A stretch of 64,000 nucleotides of DNA from Chelatococcus sambhunathii (GTDB lineage Bacteria; Pseudomonadota; Alphaproteobacteria; Rhizobiales; Beijerinckiaceae). Positions within the stretch are counted from its first letter, which is position 1. Every line of letters begins with the position of its first letter. The stretch covers positions 552,990 through 616,989 of the forward strand of contig NZ_LIOL01000002.1 of the NCBI RefSeq assembly GCF_001418005.1. The letters are read 5' to 3'. This document shows, one piece after another, positions 29,537 through 38,013 of this stretch. The notes under the pieces are model-generated. The model ran no database searches and was not told where the DNA came from. It saw only the letters and a list, made by a program, of their open reading frames with translations. The translations under genes were made by a program, and so were the position numbers.

Positions 29537-30933
29537 GCACCCACCCCCGGCGGGCGACGGGGCGCCGCAGCGAGTCTTGCCAGTGCTGCCGAGGCGATCC
29601 GCGCCGAGAGAGGATCGGCCCGGCTGGTGAGGACGATCGGCACGCGGGCGCCGAGGACGAGCCCGGCGGCCGTCGCGCCGGCAAAGTAGATGAGCTGCTT
29701 GGCCAGCATGTTGCCGGCCTCGAGGTCCGGCACCAGCAGGATGTCGGCCCGGCCGGCGACGGGCGAGACGATGCCCTTCGTGCGTGCGGCATCGGGGCTG
29801 ATGGCATTATCGAAGGCAAGCGGCCCGTCGACGCGCGCGCCGGTGATCTGGCCGCGGGCCGCCATCACGGTCAGGGCTGCTGCGTCGAGCGTCGACGGCA
29901 TCCTGGGGTTGACCGTCTCGACGGCGGCGAGCACGGCGACAAGCGGCTCCTCCATGCCAAGGATGCGCAGAAGATCGACCGCGTTCTGACAGATGTCCCG
30001 CTTGTGGTCGAGCGTCGGCTGGATGTTGACGGCCGCGTCGGTGACGATGAGCGGCTTGTCGTAGGCCGGCACGTCCATGGCATAGACGTGGCTGATACGG
30101 CGCTCGGTCCTGAGGCCGGAAGACGGTGCCACGACCGCGCCGAGCAACTCGTCCGTATGCAGGCTGCCCTTGACGAGAACGGACACCGCGCCGGCGACGG
30201 CGAGCTCCACCGCGCGCTCCGCAGCCGCGTGGCTGTGGGGGACGGTTTCGATCGTGATGCCGTCGAGCGATACCTGCGCCGCGTCGGCCGTGGCACGGAT
30301 CTTCGCTTCCGGCCCGATCAGGAGCGGCTCCAACAGGCCCTCGTCCCGCACCTCGACCGCCGCCTGCATGGCGGCGACGGAGCAGGGATGCACGATGGCC
30401 GCGCGGACCTGCGGCGCCTTGCGGGCCTTTGCCACAAACTCTTCGTAGCGGTCATGCCGTCGCAGCGAGACGTCGGGCAGGCGTTTGCGCGGCCATTCGA
30501 TGCGCCGCTCCGGCGCGATCACCGTCGCGACGCCGCTCAGGACCTCCTCACCCCGCTGGTTGGTACAGACGGTGTCGAGAAGGACGATGCGCTTCTCGGG
30601 GCGCTTCTCCCGCACGCTCGCCCGTGCGGTGATGGTGTCGCCTGGGGTGACCGGCTTCAGGAACTTCAGCTCCTGCCCGAGATAGATCGTGCCCGGGCCG
30701 GGAAGTTCCGTGCCGAGCACGGCCGAGACCAGCGCCGCCGTCCACATGCCGTGCGCGACGACGTGGCCGAACCTGTCGGTCGCCGCGAAGGCGGCATCGA
30801 GATGGGCCGGGTTGACGTCGCCCGAGACGGCCGCGAACAGGTCGATGTCGTCACGGCCGACAACACGCACCAGCGAGGCGCCGTCGCCCGGGCGCAGCTC
30901 GTCGAAAGTGCGGTTGCGCAGGAAATCGCTCAT
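29533..30933 (-). CDS. pta: MaoC-like hydratase / phosphate acetyltransferase fusion
   Basis: The 466-residue protein joins two domains. Residues about 1-150 are a hot-dog MaoC-like (R)-enoyl-CoA hydratase (AVSGDVNPAHLDAAFA with the catalytic D-x4-H pair, then FGHVVAHGMWTAALVSAVLG). Residues about 165-460 are a phosphotransacetylase domain (AAIVHPCSVAAM, ILVPDLEAGNMLAKQL and related blocks). Pta makes acetyl phosphate from acetyl-CoA; the MaoC part would give (R)-3-hydroxyacyl-CoA, a PHA precursor. This fusion is annotated in many alphaproteobacteria as bifunctional enoyl-CoA hydratase/phosphate acetyltransferase. It starts 5 bases after the phaC stop and overlaps ackA by 4. Confidence 0.92.
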   Translation of the reverse strand: MSDFLRNRTFDELRPGDGASLVRVVGRDDIDLFAAVSGDVNPAHLDAAFAATDRFGHVVAHGMWTAALVSAVLGTELPGPGTIYLGQELKFLKPVTPGDTITARASVREKRPEKRIVLLDTVCTNQRGEEVLSGVATVIAPERRIEWPRKRLPDVSLRRHDRYEEFVAKARKAPQVRAAIVHPCSVAAMQAAVEVRDEGLLEPLLIGPEAKIRATADAAQVSLDGITIETVPHSHAAAERAVELAVAGAVSVLVKGSLHTDELLGAVVAPSSGLRTERRISHVYAMDVPAYDKPLIVTDAAVNIQPTLDHKRDICQNAVDLLRILGMEEPLVAVLAAVETVNPRMPSTLDAAALTVMAARGQITGARVDGPLAFDNAISPDAARTKGIVSPVAGRADILLVPDLEAGNMLAKQLIYFAGATAAGLVLGARVPIVLTSRADPLSARIASAALARLAAAPRRPPGVGA

Positions 30934-30938
30934 GCCGC

Positions 30939-32723
30939 TCACCTCTGGAAGATGTAGGTGCCCGGAGCATCGGCGAGGGGCGGATAGCCCTTGCGCGGCG
31001 CCCCCATCGCCGGCGGGGCGACCCGCTCGCCTGCTGACCGCTCCGCGAGCCAGGCCGCCCAGTCCGTCCACCAGGAGCCCTCCTTCACCGTCGCCGCCGC
31101 CAGCCATTCGTCCGGGCCGAGATAGAGGGCGGAGGCCTCCTTGAGGCCGGTGCGGAAGGTGCGGCCGACATGCCCCGGCTCGCTGACGATCCCCGCATTA
31201 TGGCCGCCGCTCGTCAGGACGAAGGTGATGTCCGTGTCGCAGAGCTGATGCACCTTGTAGACCGAGCGCCACGGCGCCACGTGGTCGCGCTCCGTGCCGA
31301 CGACGAACATCGGCACGCGGATGTTCTGCAGGGCCGCCGGGCGTCCCTCGACCATGAAGCGGCCGCTCGCCAGTTCGTTGTCGATGTAGAGGCGCTGCAG
31401 ATATTCGGCGTGCATGCGATAGGGCATGCGGGTCGTGTCGGCGTTCCAGGCCATGATGTCGAACATCGGCGCCCGCTCGCCCATCAGATATTCGCGAATA
31501 TGCCGCGACCAGACGAGGTCGTTGGTGCGCAGCAGCTGGAAGGCGCCCGCCATCTGGTCGGCGGAGAGATAGCCCCTGTTCCACATCATGCTCTCGAGGA
31601 AGTGCATCTGGCTGTGGTCGATGAAGAACGCCAGTTCGCCCGGCTCGGTGAAATCCGTCTGCGCGGCAAGAAGCGTCATCGAGGCGAGGCGATCGTCGCC
31701 AGCATGGGCCATGGCCGCCGCCGCGATCGCCAGGAGCGTGCCGCCGAGGCAATAGCCGACCGCGTTGACCTTCACATCCGGCAGGATGGCATTGATGGCG
31801 TCGAGCGCCGCCATCACCCCCATCCGCCGGTAGTCGTCCATCGACAGATCGCGGTCCGTGGCGTCGGGATTGCGCCAGGAGATGCAGAAGACTGTATGCC
31901 CCTGCCCGACGAGATAGCGGACGAGCGAGTTCTGCGGCGAAAGGTCAAGGATGTAGTACTTCATGATCCACGCCGGTACGATCAGCACCGGCTCGGCCAG
32001 CACCGCCTTTGTCGCCGGCGCATACTGGATGAGCTCGATCAGATGGTTGCGGAAGACCACCTTGCCCGGCGTGACCGCGACGTCGCGGCCCGGCTGGAAG
32101 GCGTCCGCGCCCACGGGAAGCTGTCCGGTCGCCTGCCGGGTGACATCCTCAAGAAAGTTCGAGAAGCCTTCGAGATAATTGGCGCCGGCGGTCTCGATCG
32201 TCTTCTCCAGCACCTCCGGGTTCAGCAGCGGGAAGTTCGATGGCGAGAACACGTCGAGGAGCTGCCGCACGGCGAAGGAGACGACCTCCTCGTGGTGCGG
32301 GCTCACGCCGGGCACCTCGCGGGTGACGTTGTGCCACCATTGCTGCTGCAGCAGGAAGGCCTGGGCCCATAGGCTGAACGGCGGCTTGCGCCAGCCCTCG
32401 GCGCGGAAGCGATGATCGCCGGGCAGCGGCTCGATGCAGGGCGGCGTGTCGGGCCGGGCTGCCGCGGCGGCGATATGGGCGGCGATGCGCCCGGTCTTGC
32501 GCACCGCCTTGTCGATGAGCTCCAGCCGCTTGCCCGGCGCCGCGGCGAGATGGATCGACCAGTCGAACAGGGCAAGCGCCAGCGAGGTCGGCGAGATTCC
32601 GCCGGTTATCGCTCCTGTCAGCGCCTCGCGCATGCGGTCCAGGGCGCGGTAGCCCTCCAGTCCCAGGCTTTCGTCGCGACACGTGTGTGCCGTCGAGATC
32701 CGGGGGTGACGGGGATCGTTCAT
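30939..32723 (-). CDS. phaC: Class I poly(3-hydroxyalkanoate) synthase
   Basis: PhaC polymerises (R)-3-hydroxyacyl-CoA into storage granules. The 594-residue protein has the lipase-like box GYCLGG with nucleophile C325, D480 in GTERDHVAPW and H508 in TSGGHNAGIV, plus the class I blocks LIVPAWIMKYYILDLSPQNS and FCISWRNPDATDRDLSMDDY. AGAGGAACGCGAG before the ATG supplies the ribosome site; the longer open frame upstream is not family-like. It heads phaC-pta-ackA and diverges from adhP. The operon links polymer synthesis to acetyl-CoA overflow. No phaA, phaB or phasin gene lies here, so it may be a secondary synthase. Confidence 0.93.
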   Translation of the reverse strand: MNDPRHPRISTAHTCRDESLGLEGYRALDRMREALTGAITGGISPTSLALALFDWSIHLAAAPGKRLELIDKAVRKTGRIAAHIAAAAARPDTPPCIEPLPGDHRFRAEGWRKPPFSLWAQAFLLQQQWWHNVTREVPGVSPHHEEVVSFAVRQLLDVFSPSNFPLLNPEVLEKTIETAGANYLEGFSNFLEDVTRQATGQLPVGADAFQPGRDVAVTPGKVVFRNHLIELIQYAPATKAVLAEPVLIVPAWIMKYYILDLSPQNSLVRYLVGQGHTVFCISWRNPDATDRDLSMDDYRRMGVMAALDAINAILPDVKVNAVGYCLGGTLLAIAAAAMAHAGDDRLASMTLLAAQTDFTEPGELAFFIDHSQMHFLESMMWNRGYLSADQMAGAFQLLRTNDLVWSRHIREYLMGERAPMFDIMAWNADTTRMPYRMHAEYLQRLYIDNELASGRFMVEGRPAALQNIRVPMFVVGTERDHVAPWRSVYKVHQLCDTDITFVLTSGGHNAGIVSEPGHVGRTFRTGLKEASALYLGPDEWLAAATVKEGSWWTDWAAWLAERSAGERVAPPAMGAPRKGYPPLADAPGTYIFQR

Positions 32724-32814
32724 CTCGCGTTCCTCTGTCCAGCCCGACCGCAGGCCTTCACGTCGGGCATGTCCGCGCTGCGTCGCACAATGGCACGCCG
32801 GGCAACCCCACCGT

Positions 32815-32828
32815 TTGATCTCGCACAA
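32815..32828. promoter_or_regulatory. Weak FNR/FixK-like box upstream of phaC
   Basis: TTGAT-CTCG-CACAA matches 8 of 10 positions of the FNR/FixK consensus TTGAT-N4-ATCAA. It lies 92 bases upstream of the phaC start. It is suggestive only. Confidence 0.25.
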
Positions 32829-32871
32829 AGCAGACCCCGGCCGTGCCGACGCATGATCGCGGCTCTCAGAC

Positions 32872-32885
32872 ATGATCCGCTTCAA
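32872..32885. promoter_or_regulatory. Weak FNR/FixK-like box upstream of adhP
   Basis: ATGAT-CCGC-TTCAA matches 8 of 10 positions of TTGAT-N4-ATCAA and ends 92 bases before the adhP start, mirroring the box near phaC. It is suggestive only. Confidence 0.25.
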
Positions 32886-32976
32886 TGTGACGACAACCCG
32901 GAAGCCGCCGCGATCGTTCTCGAGGCCGCGGCCTCGCCCGCCTCTCACCCGCAGGGTTCAACCGAAGGAGTGTGCC

Positions 32977-33999
32977 ATGCCCAAGATGAAAGCCGCCATA
33001 GCGCGGGTGTTCGGCGAGCCTCTCGCCATCGAGGAATGGACGGTGCCGGAGCCGCGGCCGGACCAGATCCTCGTCAAGATCGCGGCGACGGGCGTCTGCC
33101 ACACCGACCTGCACGCGGTGAAGGGCGACTGGCCGGTCAAGCCGACGCTTCCGTTCATTCCTGGCCACGAGGGCGTGGGCACGGTTGCCGCTGTGGGGCG
33201 CGACGTGAAGCGCGTGAAGGAGGGCGACCGTGTCGGCGTGCCCTGGCTGCACACGGCCTGCGGCTACTGCCCCCATTGCCGCACCGGCTGGGAGACGCTA
33301 TGCGGCAGCCAGCAGAACACCGGCTATTCCGTCAACGGCAGCTTCGCCGAATATGCCCTCGCTGACCCGAACTACGTCGGCCGGCTGCCTGAAAACCTCG
33401 CCTGGGGACCGGCCGCGCCGGTGCTCTGCGCCGGGGTTACCGTCTACAAGGGCCTCAAGGAGACGGAGGTGAAGCCCGGCGAATGGGTGGCGATCTCCGG
33501 CATCGGCGGGCTCGGCCACATGGCCGTGCAATATGCGCGCGCCATGGGCATGCATGTCGCCGCCATCGACGTGCATCCCGACAAGCTGGAACTCGCCAGG
33601 TCGCTGGGCGCGGAGATTGCCATCGACGCCCGCGAGCGCGACCCTGTTTCGGAGCTGCAGCAGCGCATCGGCGGCGTGCATGGTGTCCTCGTGACGGCGG
33701 TGTCGCCCGCTGCCTTCGAGCAGGCTTTCGGCGTGCTGCGTCCGCACGGCACGATGGCCCTCGTCGGCCTGCCGCCGGGCCGTTTCGCGATGCCGATCTT
33801 CGACACGGTGCTGAAGCGCATCACGGTACGCGGCTCCATCGTCGGCACGCGCCAGGACCTCGAGGAGGCGCTTGCCTTCGCCGGCGACGGCGCCGTCGCG
33901 GCCCATTTTTCCTGGGACCGGCTCGACAACATCAACGACGTCTTCGAGCGCATGGAAGCCGGCGCCATCGACGGCCGGGTCGTCCTCGACCTCGCCTGA
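32977..33999 (+). CDS. adhP: Zinc-dependent alcohol dehydrogenase, AdhP type
   Basis: This NAD-dependent medium-chain dehydrogenase probably interconverts ethanol and acetaldehyde. The 340-residue protein carries the catalytic zinc ligands C41 (GVCHTDLHA) and H64 (GHEGVG), the structural zinc cysteines 95, 98, 101 and 109 (ACGYCPHCRTGWETLC), and the Rossmann motif GIGGLGHMAVQYA. The ribosome site GAAGGAG (32964-32970) lies 6 bases before the ATG, which decides this start over an in-frame ATG at 32872. It diverges from phaC-pta-ackA; together they would dispose of acetyl units and reductant under oxygen limitation. Confidence 0.94.
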   Translation: MPKMKAAIARVFGEPLAIEEWTVPEPRPDQILVKIAATGVCHTDLHAVKGDWPVKPTLPFIPGHEGVGTVAAVGRDVKRVKEGDRVGVPWLHTACGYCPHCRTGWETLCGSQQNTGYSVNGSFAEYALADPNYVGRLPENLAWGPAAPVLCAGVTVYKGLKETEVKPGEWVAISGIGGLGHMAVQYARAMGMHVAAIDVHPDKLELARSLGAEIAIDARERDPVSELQQRIGGVHGVLVTAVSPAAFEQAFGVLRPHGTMALVGLPPGRFAMPIFDTVLKRITVRGSIVGTRQDLEEALAFAGDGAVAAHFSWDRLDNINDVFERMEAGAIDGRVVLDLA

Positions 34000-34053
34000 G
34001 CCCTTCGGCGGCGATGGTCTCCGTCGCCGCCCCTCATCCGCCTAGGCCGCCAT

Positions 34054-35223
34054 TCAACCGGCGTTGAAGATAACCTTGCGGAAGCGGCCGAGCGAGACGG
34101 CGAAATAGGCGACACCGATGGCGGCGAGCGCCAGCATCTGCGGCAACACGATTTTGAGCCCCGCCCCGCGATAGAGCACGGCCTGCGAAAAGGCGACGAA
34201 ATGCGTCGCCGGTGAAATCTGCATCACATGCTGCAGCCACTCCGGCATGCTCTCCATCGGGGTCGTCGAGCCCGACAGGAGGTTGAGCACGATGAGCACC
34301 GGGATGGCGAGCAGTCCGAACTGGGCCATTGAGGTCGAGAAGGTGGCGATCAGGATGCCGAGCGCCGCGACCGAGAACTGGTAGAGCACCGCCCCTGAAA
34401 GAAAGAGCAGGATCGATCCGGCGATGGGCACGGCGAGCAGCCACTCAACCACGACGACGAGCGAGACGAAGGCCGCCGCCACGATGACGAGGCCATTCGC
34501 CAGGATCTTGGCGAGCATGATCTCGACAGGCGTCACCGGCATGACGAGCAGGTGCTCGACGGTACCGTGCTCGCGCTCGCGGATCAGCGCGGCCCCGGTC
34601 AGGATGACGGACAGCATGGTGATGTTGTTGATCACCTGCATCACCGAGGTGAACCAGGACGAGGTCAGGTTTGGATTGAACATCGCCCGCACGACGACGT
34701 TGACCGGCAGGATGGCGCTGCCCTCCCGCCGCTGCAGGAAGGCGATGATCTCGTTCGTCAGGATGTTCTGCACGTAGACGGCGCCGTTGCCCGCCTGGGT
34801 CATGGCCGTCGCATCGACATTGACCTGCAGCTCGGGATGGCGCCCGGCGAGGAGATCCGCCTCGAAGCGCGGCGGAATGACGAGCACGAAGACGAAGCGC
34901 CCCGCATCCATGGCCGCGTCGATGTCGCCGGCGCCGATTTCGACCGGCGTCTTGAACAGGGGCGGCAGGAAGGCATCCTGCAGTCGGCGCGACAAGGACG
35001 AGCGGTCCTCGTCGACGACCGCGATGGCCATGTTCTCCGCCTCCGTCTTCGCGCCCGTCGCCACCGAGTAGATGGCGAAGGTGAAGGTGTAGAGGATGAG
35101 CGCGACGAGGACCGGGTCGGCCCGGATGCTGCGCAATTCCTTCACCGCCAGGCGCAGGACATTGGCGACATGGCCGCCGATGCCGCGCGCCGACAGGCGA
35201 TGCCGTTTCGATTGCCCGCTCAT
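34054..35223 (-). CDS. yhhJ: ABC-2 type transporter permease, YhhJ-like
   Basis: The 389-residue protein is an ABC-2 (DrrB-like) permease. It has one N-terminal membrane helix, a periplasmic domain of about 130 residues (DEDRSSLSRRLQDAFLPP onward) and five C-terminal helices with the signature region IREREHGTVEHLLVMPVTPVEIMLAK. It is the last gene of hlyD-rbbA-yhhJ and starts 1 base after the rbbA stop. Such triplets act as drug-efflux or ribosome-associated systems in E. coli naming, but the substrate here is unknown. Its permease partner is the C-terminal half of the upstream fusion protein. Confidence 0.88.
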   Translation of the reverse strand: MSGQSKRHRLSARGIGGHVANVLRLAVKELRSIRADPVLVALILYTFTFAIYSVATGAKTEAENMAIAVVDEDRSSLSRRLQDAFLPPLFKTPVEIGAGDIDAAMDAGRFVFVLVIPPRFEADLLAGRHPELQVNVDATAMTQAGNGAVYVQNILTNEIIAFLQRREGSAILPVNVVVRAMFNPNLTSSWFTSVMQVINNITMLSVILTGAALIREREHGTVEHLLVMPVTPVEIMLAKILANGLVIVAAAFVSLVVVVEWLLAVPIAGSILLFLSGAVLYQFSVAALGILIATFSTSMAQFGLLAIPVLIVLNLLSGSTTPMESMPEWLQHVMQISPATHFVAFSQAVLYRGAGLKIVLPQMLALAAIGVAYFAVSLGRFRKVIFNAG

Positions 35224-35224
35224 C

Positions 35225-37996
35225 TCACGGCTCCTGCTTGGCGAGCGCGACCTGCGACGCGACGATGAAGCCGATGCCGAACAGCGCCAGCATGACGAGG
35301 TTGGGCCACAGGTCGGCGAAGCCGAGGCTCTTGGTGAAGGTGCCGACGCTCACCGGCTGGTACCACGCCGCCGGGAAGGCGAGCCCGATGAAGCGGGCGC
35401 TGCCGGACAGCGAGGAGACCGGCACGAGAAGGCCGGAGAAGTTCACCGCCGGGATGATGGCGATGATCGAGGTGGCGAAGACCGCCGCGACCTGGGTGCG
35501 CGTGAAGCACGAGACGAAGAGGCCGAAGCCGGTCGTCGCGAGGATATAGAGCAGGGTCGCGAAAAGCAGCGTCGGCAGCGAGCCCTTCACGGGCACGCCG
35601 AACAGCAGCAGCGCGAGCGCAAGCAGCGAGACGAAGCTCACGGCCGCGATGACGACATAGGGCAGCTGCTTGCCGACGAGAAACTCGAACCTGGTGACCG
35701 GCGTTGCGCGGAAATTGGCGATGGAGCCGGTCTCCTTCTCGCGCACCACGCCGACCGCCGTCATGATCGCCGGAATCAGCACGAGCATCAGCATGATGAC
35801 GCTCGGCACGATGGCATAGATGCTCCTGAAGGCCTGATTGTAGCGGAAGCGCGTCTCGATATCGGCCGGCAGGACGCTGACGGAACCGCGGCCGCGCTCG
35901 TGCGACTGCGTCTGGAGATATTGCAGCGCCAGCCCGCTGACGTAGCCGCGCGTCGTCTCGGCCCGGAAGGGCATGGCGCCGTCGAGCCACACGCCGACCT
36001 CCGGCTGGCGGCCGGCAACGAGGTCGCGCCCGAAGCCGGCGGGGATCTCGATGGCGAGCTTGAGCTCGCCGCTCTTCAGGCGGTCCACCACCTCGGCGGC
36101 ATTGGCGATCGGCGCCCGCTCGTCGAAATAGCGGGAGCCGGAGAAGCTTTCGAGCAGTTGCCGGCTTTCCAGCGACCGGTCCTGGTCGAGGGCCGCGAAG
36201 GTGAGCTTCTCGACGTCGAAGGAGATGCCGTAGCCGAAGGTGATCATGAGGATGATCGGGCCGAGCAGTGCGAAGGCGAGGCGAATGGGGTCGCGCATCA
36301 GTTCCATCGTCTCGCGCCGCGCATAGGCCCAAAGCCGGCGCAGGTCGAAGGAGCGCGCGGCCTGCGCCTGTCCCATGGCCGTCGGCAGCGCGACCGGCGC
36401 CTCCTGCGCATCCTCGGCCGACAGGTCGATGCCCGCCGCCTCGGCAAGGCAGGCGACAAAGGCCTCTTCGATGTCGCCGCCGCCGTGCCGCGCTGCCAGT
36501 TCCCGCGGCGTGCCCACGTCGAGCACCTTGCCCGCATGCATCAGCGAGATGCGGTCGCAGCGCTCGGCCTCGTTCATGAAATGGGTAGAGATGAAGATCG
36601 TCACGCCCTCGTCACGAGACAAGCCGACGAGGAAGCGCCAGAAGGCGTCGCGCGCCACCGGGTCGACGCCCGACGTCGGCTCGTCGAGGATCAGCATCTC
36701 CGGCCCGTGGATCACCGCGACGGCGAGCTGCAGGCGCTGGCGGATGCCGAGCGGCAGGCTTTCGGGGCGCTCGTCCGCGACATCGGCCAGGTCGAAACGC
36801 TGCAGCATCTCGTCGACCCGCGGCGCGACCCTGTCGGCCGGGAGGTGGAAGAGATGGGCGTGCAGCTCGAGGTTCTGCCGCACGGTCAATTCGCCGTAGA
36901 GCGAGAAGGACTGGGACATGTAGCCGACGCGCCGGCGCGTCTCGAGATCGCGTGCATCAAGCGTTTCGCCGAACAGCCTGGCCCAGCCCTCGCTCGCCGG
37001 CAGGAGGCCGGTCAGCATCTTCATCGTCGTCGACTTGCCGCAGCCGTTGGAGCCGAGGAAACCGAAGATCTCCCCGCGCGCGATGCGGAAGCTGACATTG
37101 TCGACGGCCGTGAAGTCGCCGAAGCGGCAGGTCAGGCCCTCCGCCTCGATGGCCGGCGGGCCGTCGCTCGCGACGCGCGGGCGCACGGCGACCGGCTCGT
37201 GCTGGCGGCGCTTCTCCTCGGGCAGGAGGGCGATGAAGGCGGCTTCGAGCGTGTCCGTCCCCGCCCGCGCGCGCACCTCGTCCGGCGAGCCGGTGGCGAT
37301 CACCCTGCCGTCGTCGATGGCGGCGAGCCAGTCGAAGCGTTCCGCCTCCTCCATATAGGCGGTGGCGACGATGACGCTCATGCCCGGCCGGCGCTGCCTG
37401 ATGCGCTCGATAAGGTCCCAGAACTGGCGCCGCGACAGCGGATCGACGCCGGTCGTCGGCTCGTCGAGGATGATGAGGTCGGGATCGTGGATGAGCGCAC
37501 AGCACAGGCTGAGCTTCTGCTTCATGCCGCCCGACAGCTTGCCGGCCGGCCGGTCGGGAAACGGGTCGAGCCCGGTCGCTTTCAGGAGCTCGGCGATGCG
37601 CGTCTCGCGCTCCTCGGTGCCCTGCCCGAAGAGGCGGCCGAAGAAGTCGAGATTCTCGTAGACCGAGAGGGTCGGATAGAGGTTGCGGCCGAGGCCCTGG
37701 GGCATGTAGGCGATGCGCGCGCCGCTCGCCCTGCGGTGCCCGGCATCGGCCATGTCGCCGCCGAGCACCCTCACCTCCCCCTCCTGGATCCTGCGCACCC
37801 CGGCAGCGAGCGCGAGCAGCGTCGACTTGCCGACCCCGTCGGGGCCGATCAGCCCGGCCATGCAGCCGGCGGGAATGGACAGCGAGACATCGTCGAGGGC
37901 GTGCACCTTGCCGTAACGGTGGGTGACGCCGCGCAGGGTGACGACAGCATCCGCGCCGGTGACGGCCGGGGCTGCAGAAGGGCAGGCGATATCCAT
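35225..37996 (-). CDS. rbbA: ABC transporter fusion: two ATPase domains plus ABC-2 permease (RbbA-like)
   Basis: The 923-residue protein contains two nucleotide-binding domains followed by a permease. NBD1 has Walker A GPDGVGKST at residues 51-59 and signature LSGGMKQK. NBD2 has Walker A GSNGCGKST (about residue 317) and Walker B LILDEPTSGVDP. The second NBD's signature region reads ESLPLGIRQRLQLAV, with LPLG in place of LSGG. The C-terminal part (from about residue 550) is an ABC-2 permease with one helix, a periplasmic domain, then five helices (VVREKETGSIANFRATPVTRFE). Architecture matches RbbA/YhiH. It sits 17 bases after the hlyD stop and probably forms an exporter with the HlyD protein and YhhJ. 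Confidence 0.9.
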   Translation of the reverse strand: MDIACPSAAPAVTGADAVVTLRGVTHRYGKVHALDDVSLSIPAGCMAGLIGPDGVGKSTLLALAAGVRRIQEGEVRVLGGDMADAGHRRASGARIAYMPQGLGRNLYPTLSVYENLDFFGRLFGQGTEERETRIAELLKATGLDPFPDRPAGKLSGGMKQKLSLCCALIHDPDLIILDEPTTGVDPLSRRQFWDLIERIRQRRPGMSVIVATAYMEEAERFDWLAAIDDGRVIATGSPDEVRARAGTDTLEAAFIALLPEEKRRQHEPVAVRPRVASDGPPAIEAEGLTCRFGDFTAVDNVSFRIARGEIFGFLGSNGCGKSTTMKMLTGLLPASEGWARLFGETLDARDLETRRRVGYMSQSFSLYGELTVRQNLELHAHLFHLPADRVAPRVDEMLQRFDLADVADERPESLPLGIRQRLQLAVAVIHGPEMLILDEPTSGVDPVARDAFWRFLVGLSRDEGVTIFISTHFMNEAERCDRISLMHAGKVLDVGTPRELAARHGGGDIEEAFVACLAEAAGIDLSAEDAQEAPVALPTAMGQAQAARSFDLRRLWAYARRETMELMRDPIRLAFALLGPIILMITFGYGISFDVEKLTFAALDQDRSLESRQLLESFSGSRYFDERAPIANAAEVVDRLKSGELKLAIEIPAGFGRDLVAGRQPEVGVWLDGAMPFRAETTRGYVSGLALQYLQTQSHERGRGSVSVLPADIETRFRYNQAFRSIYAIVPSVIMLMLVLIPAIMTAVGVVREKETGSIANFRATPVTRFEFLVGKQLPYVVIAAVSFVSLLALALLLFGVPVKGSLPTLLFATLLYILATTGFGLFVSCFTRTQVAAVFATSIIAIIPAVNFSGLLVPVSSLSGSARFIGLAFPAAWYQPVSVGTFTKSLGFADLWPNLVMLALFGIGFIVASQVALAKQEP

Positions 37997-38013
37997 GAAG
38001 GCTACCGCTGGGC

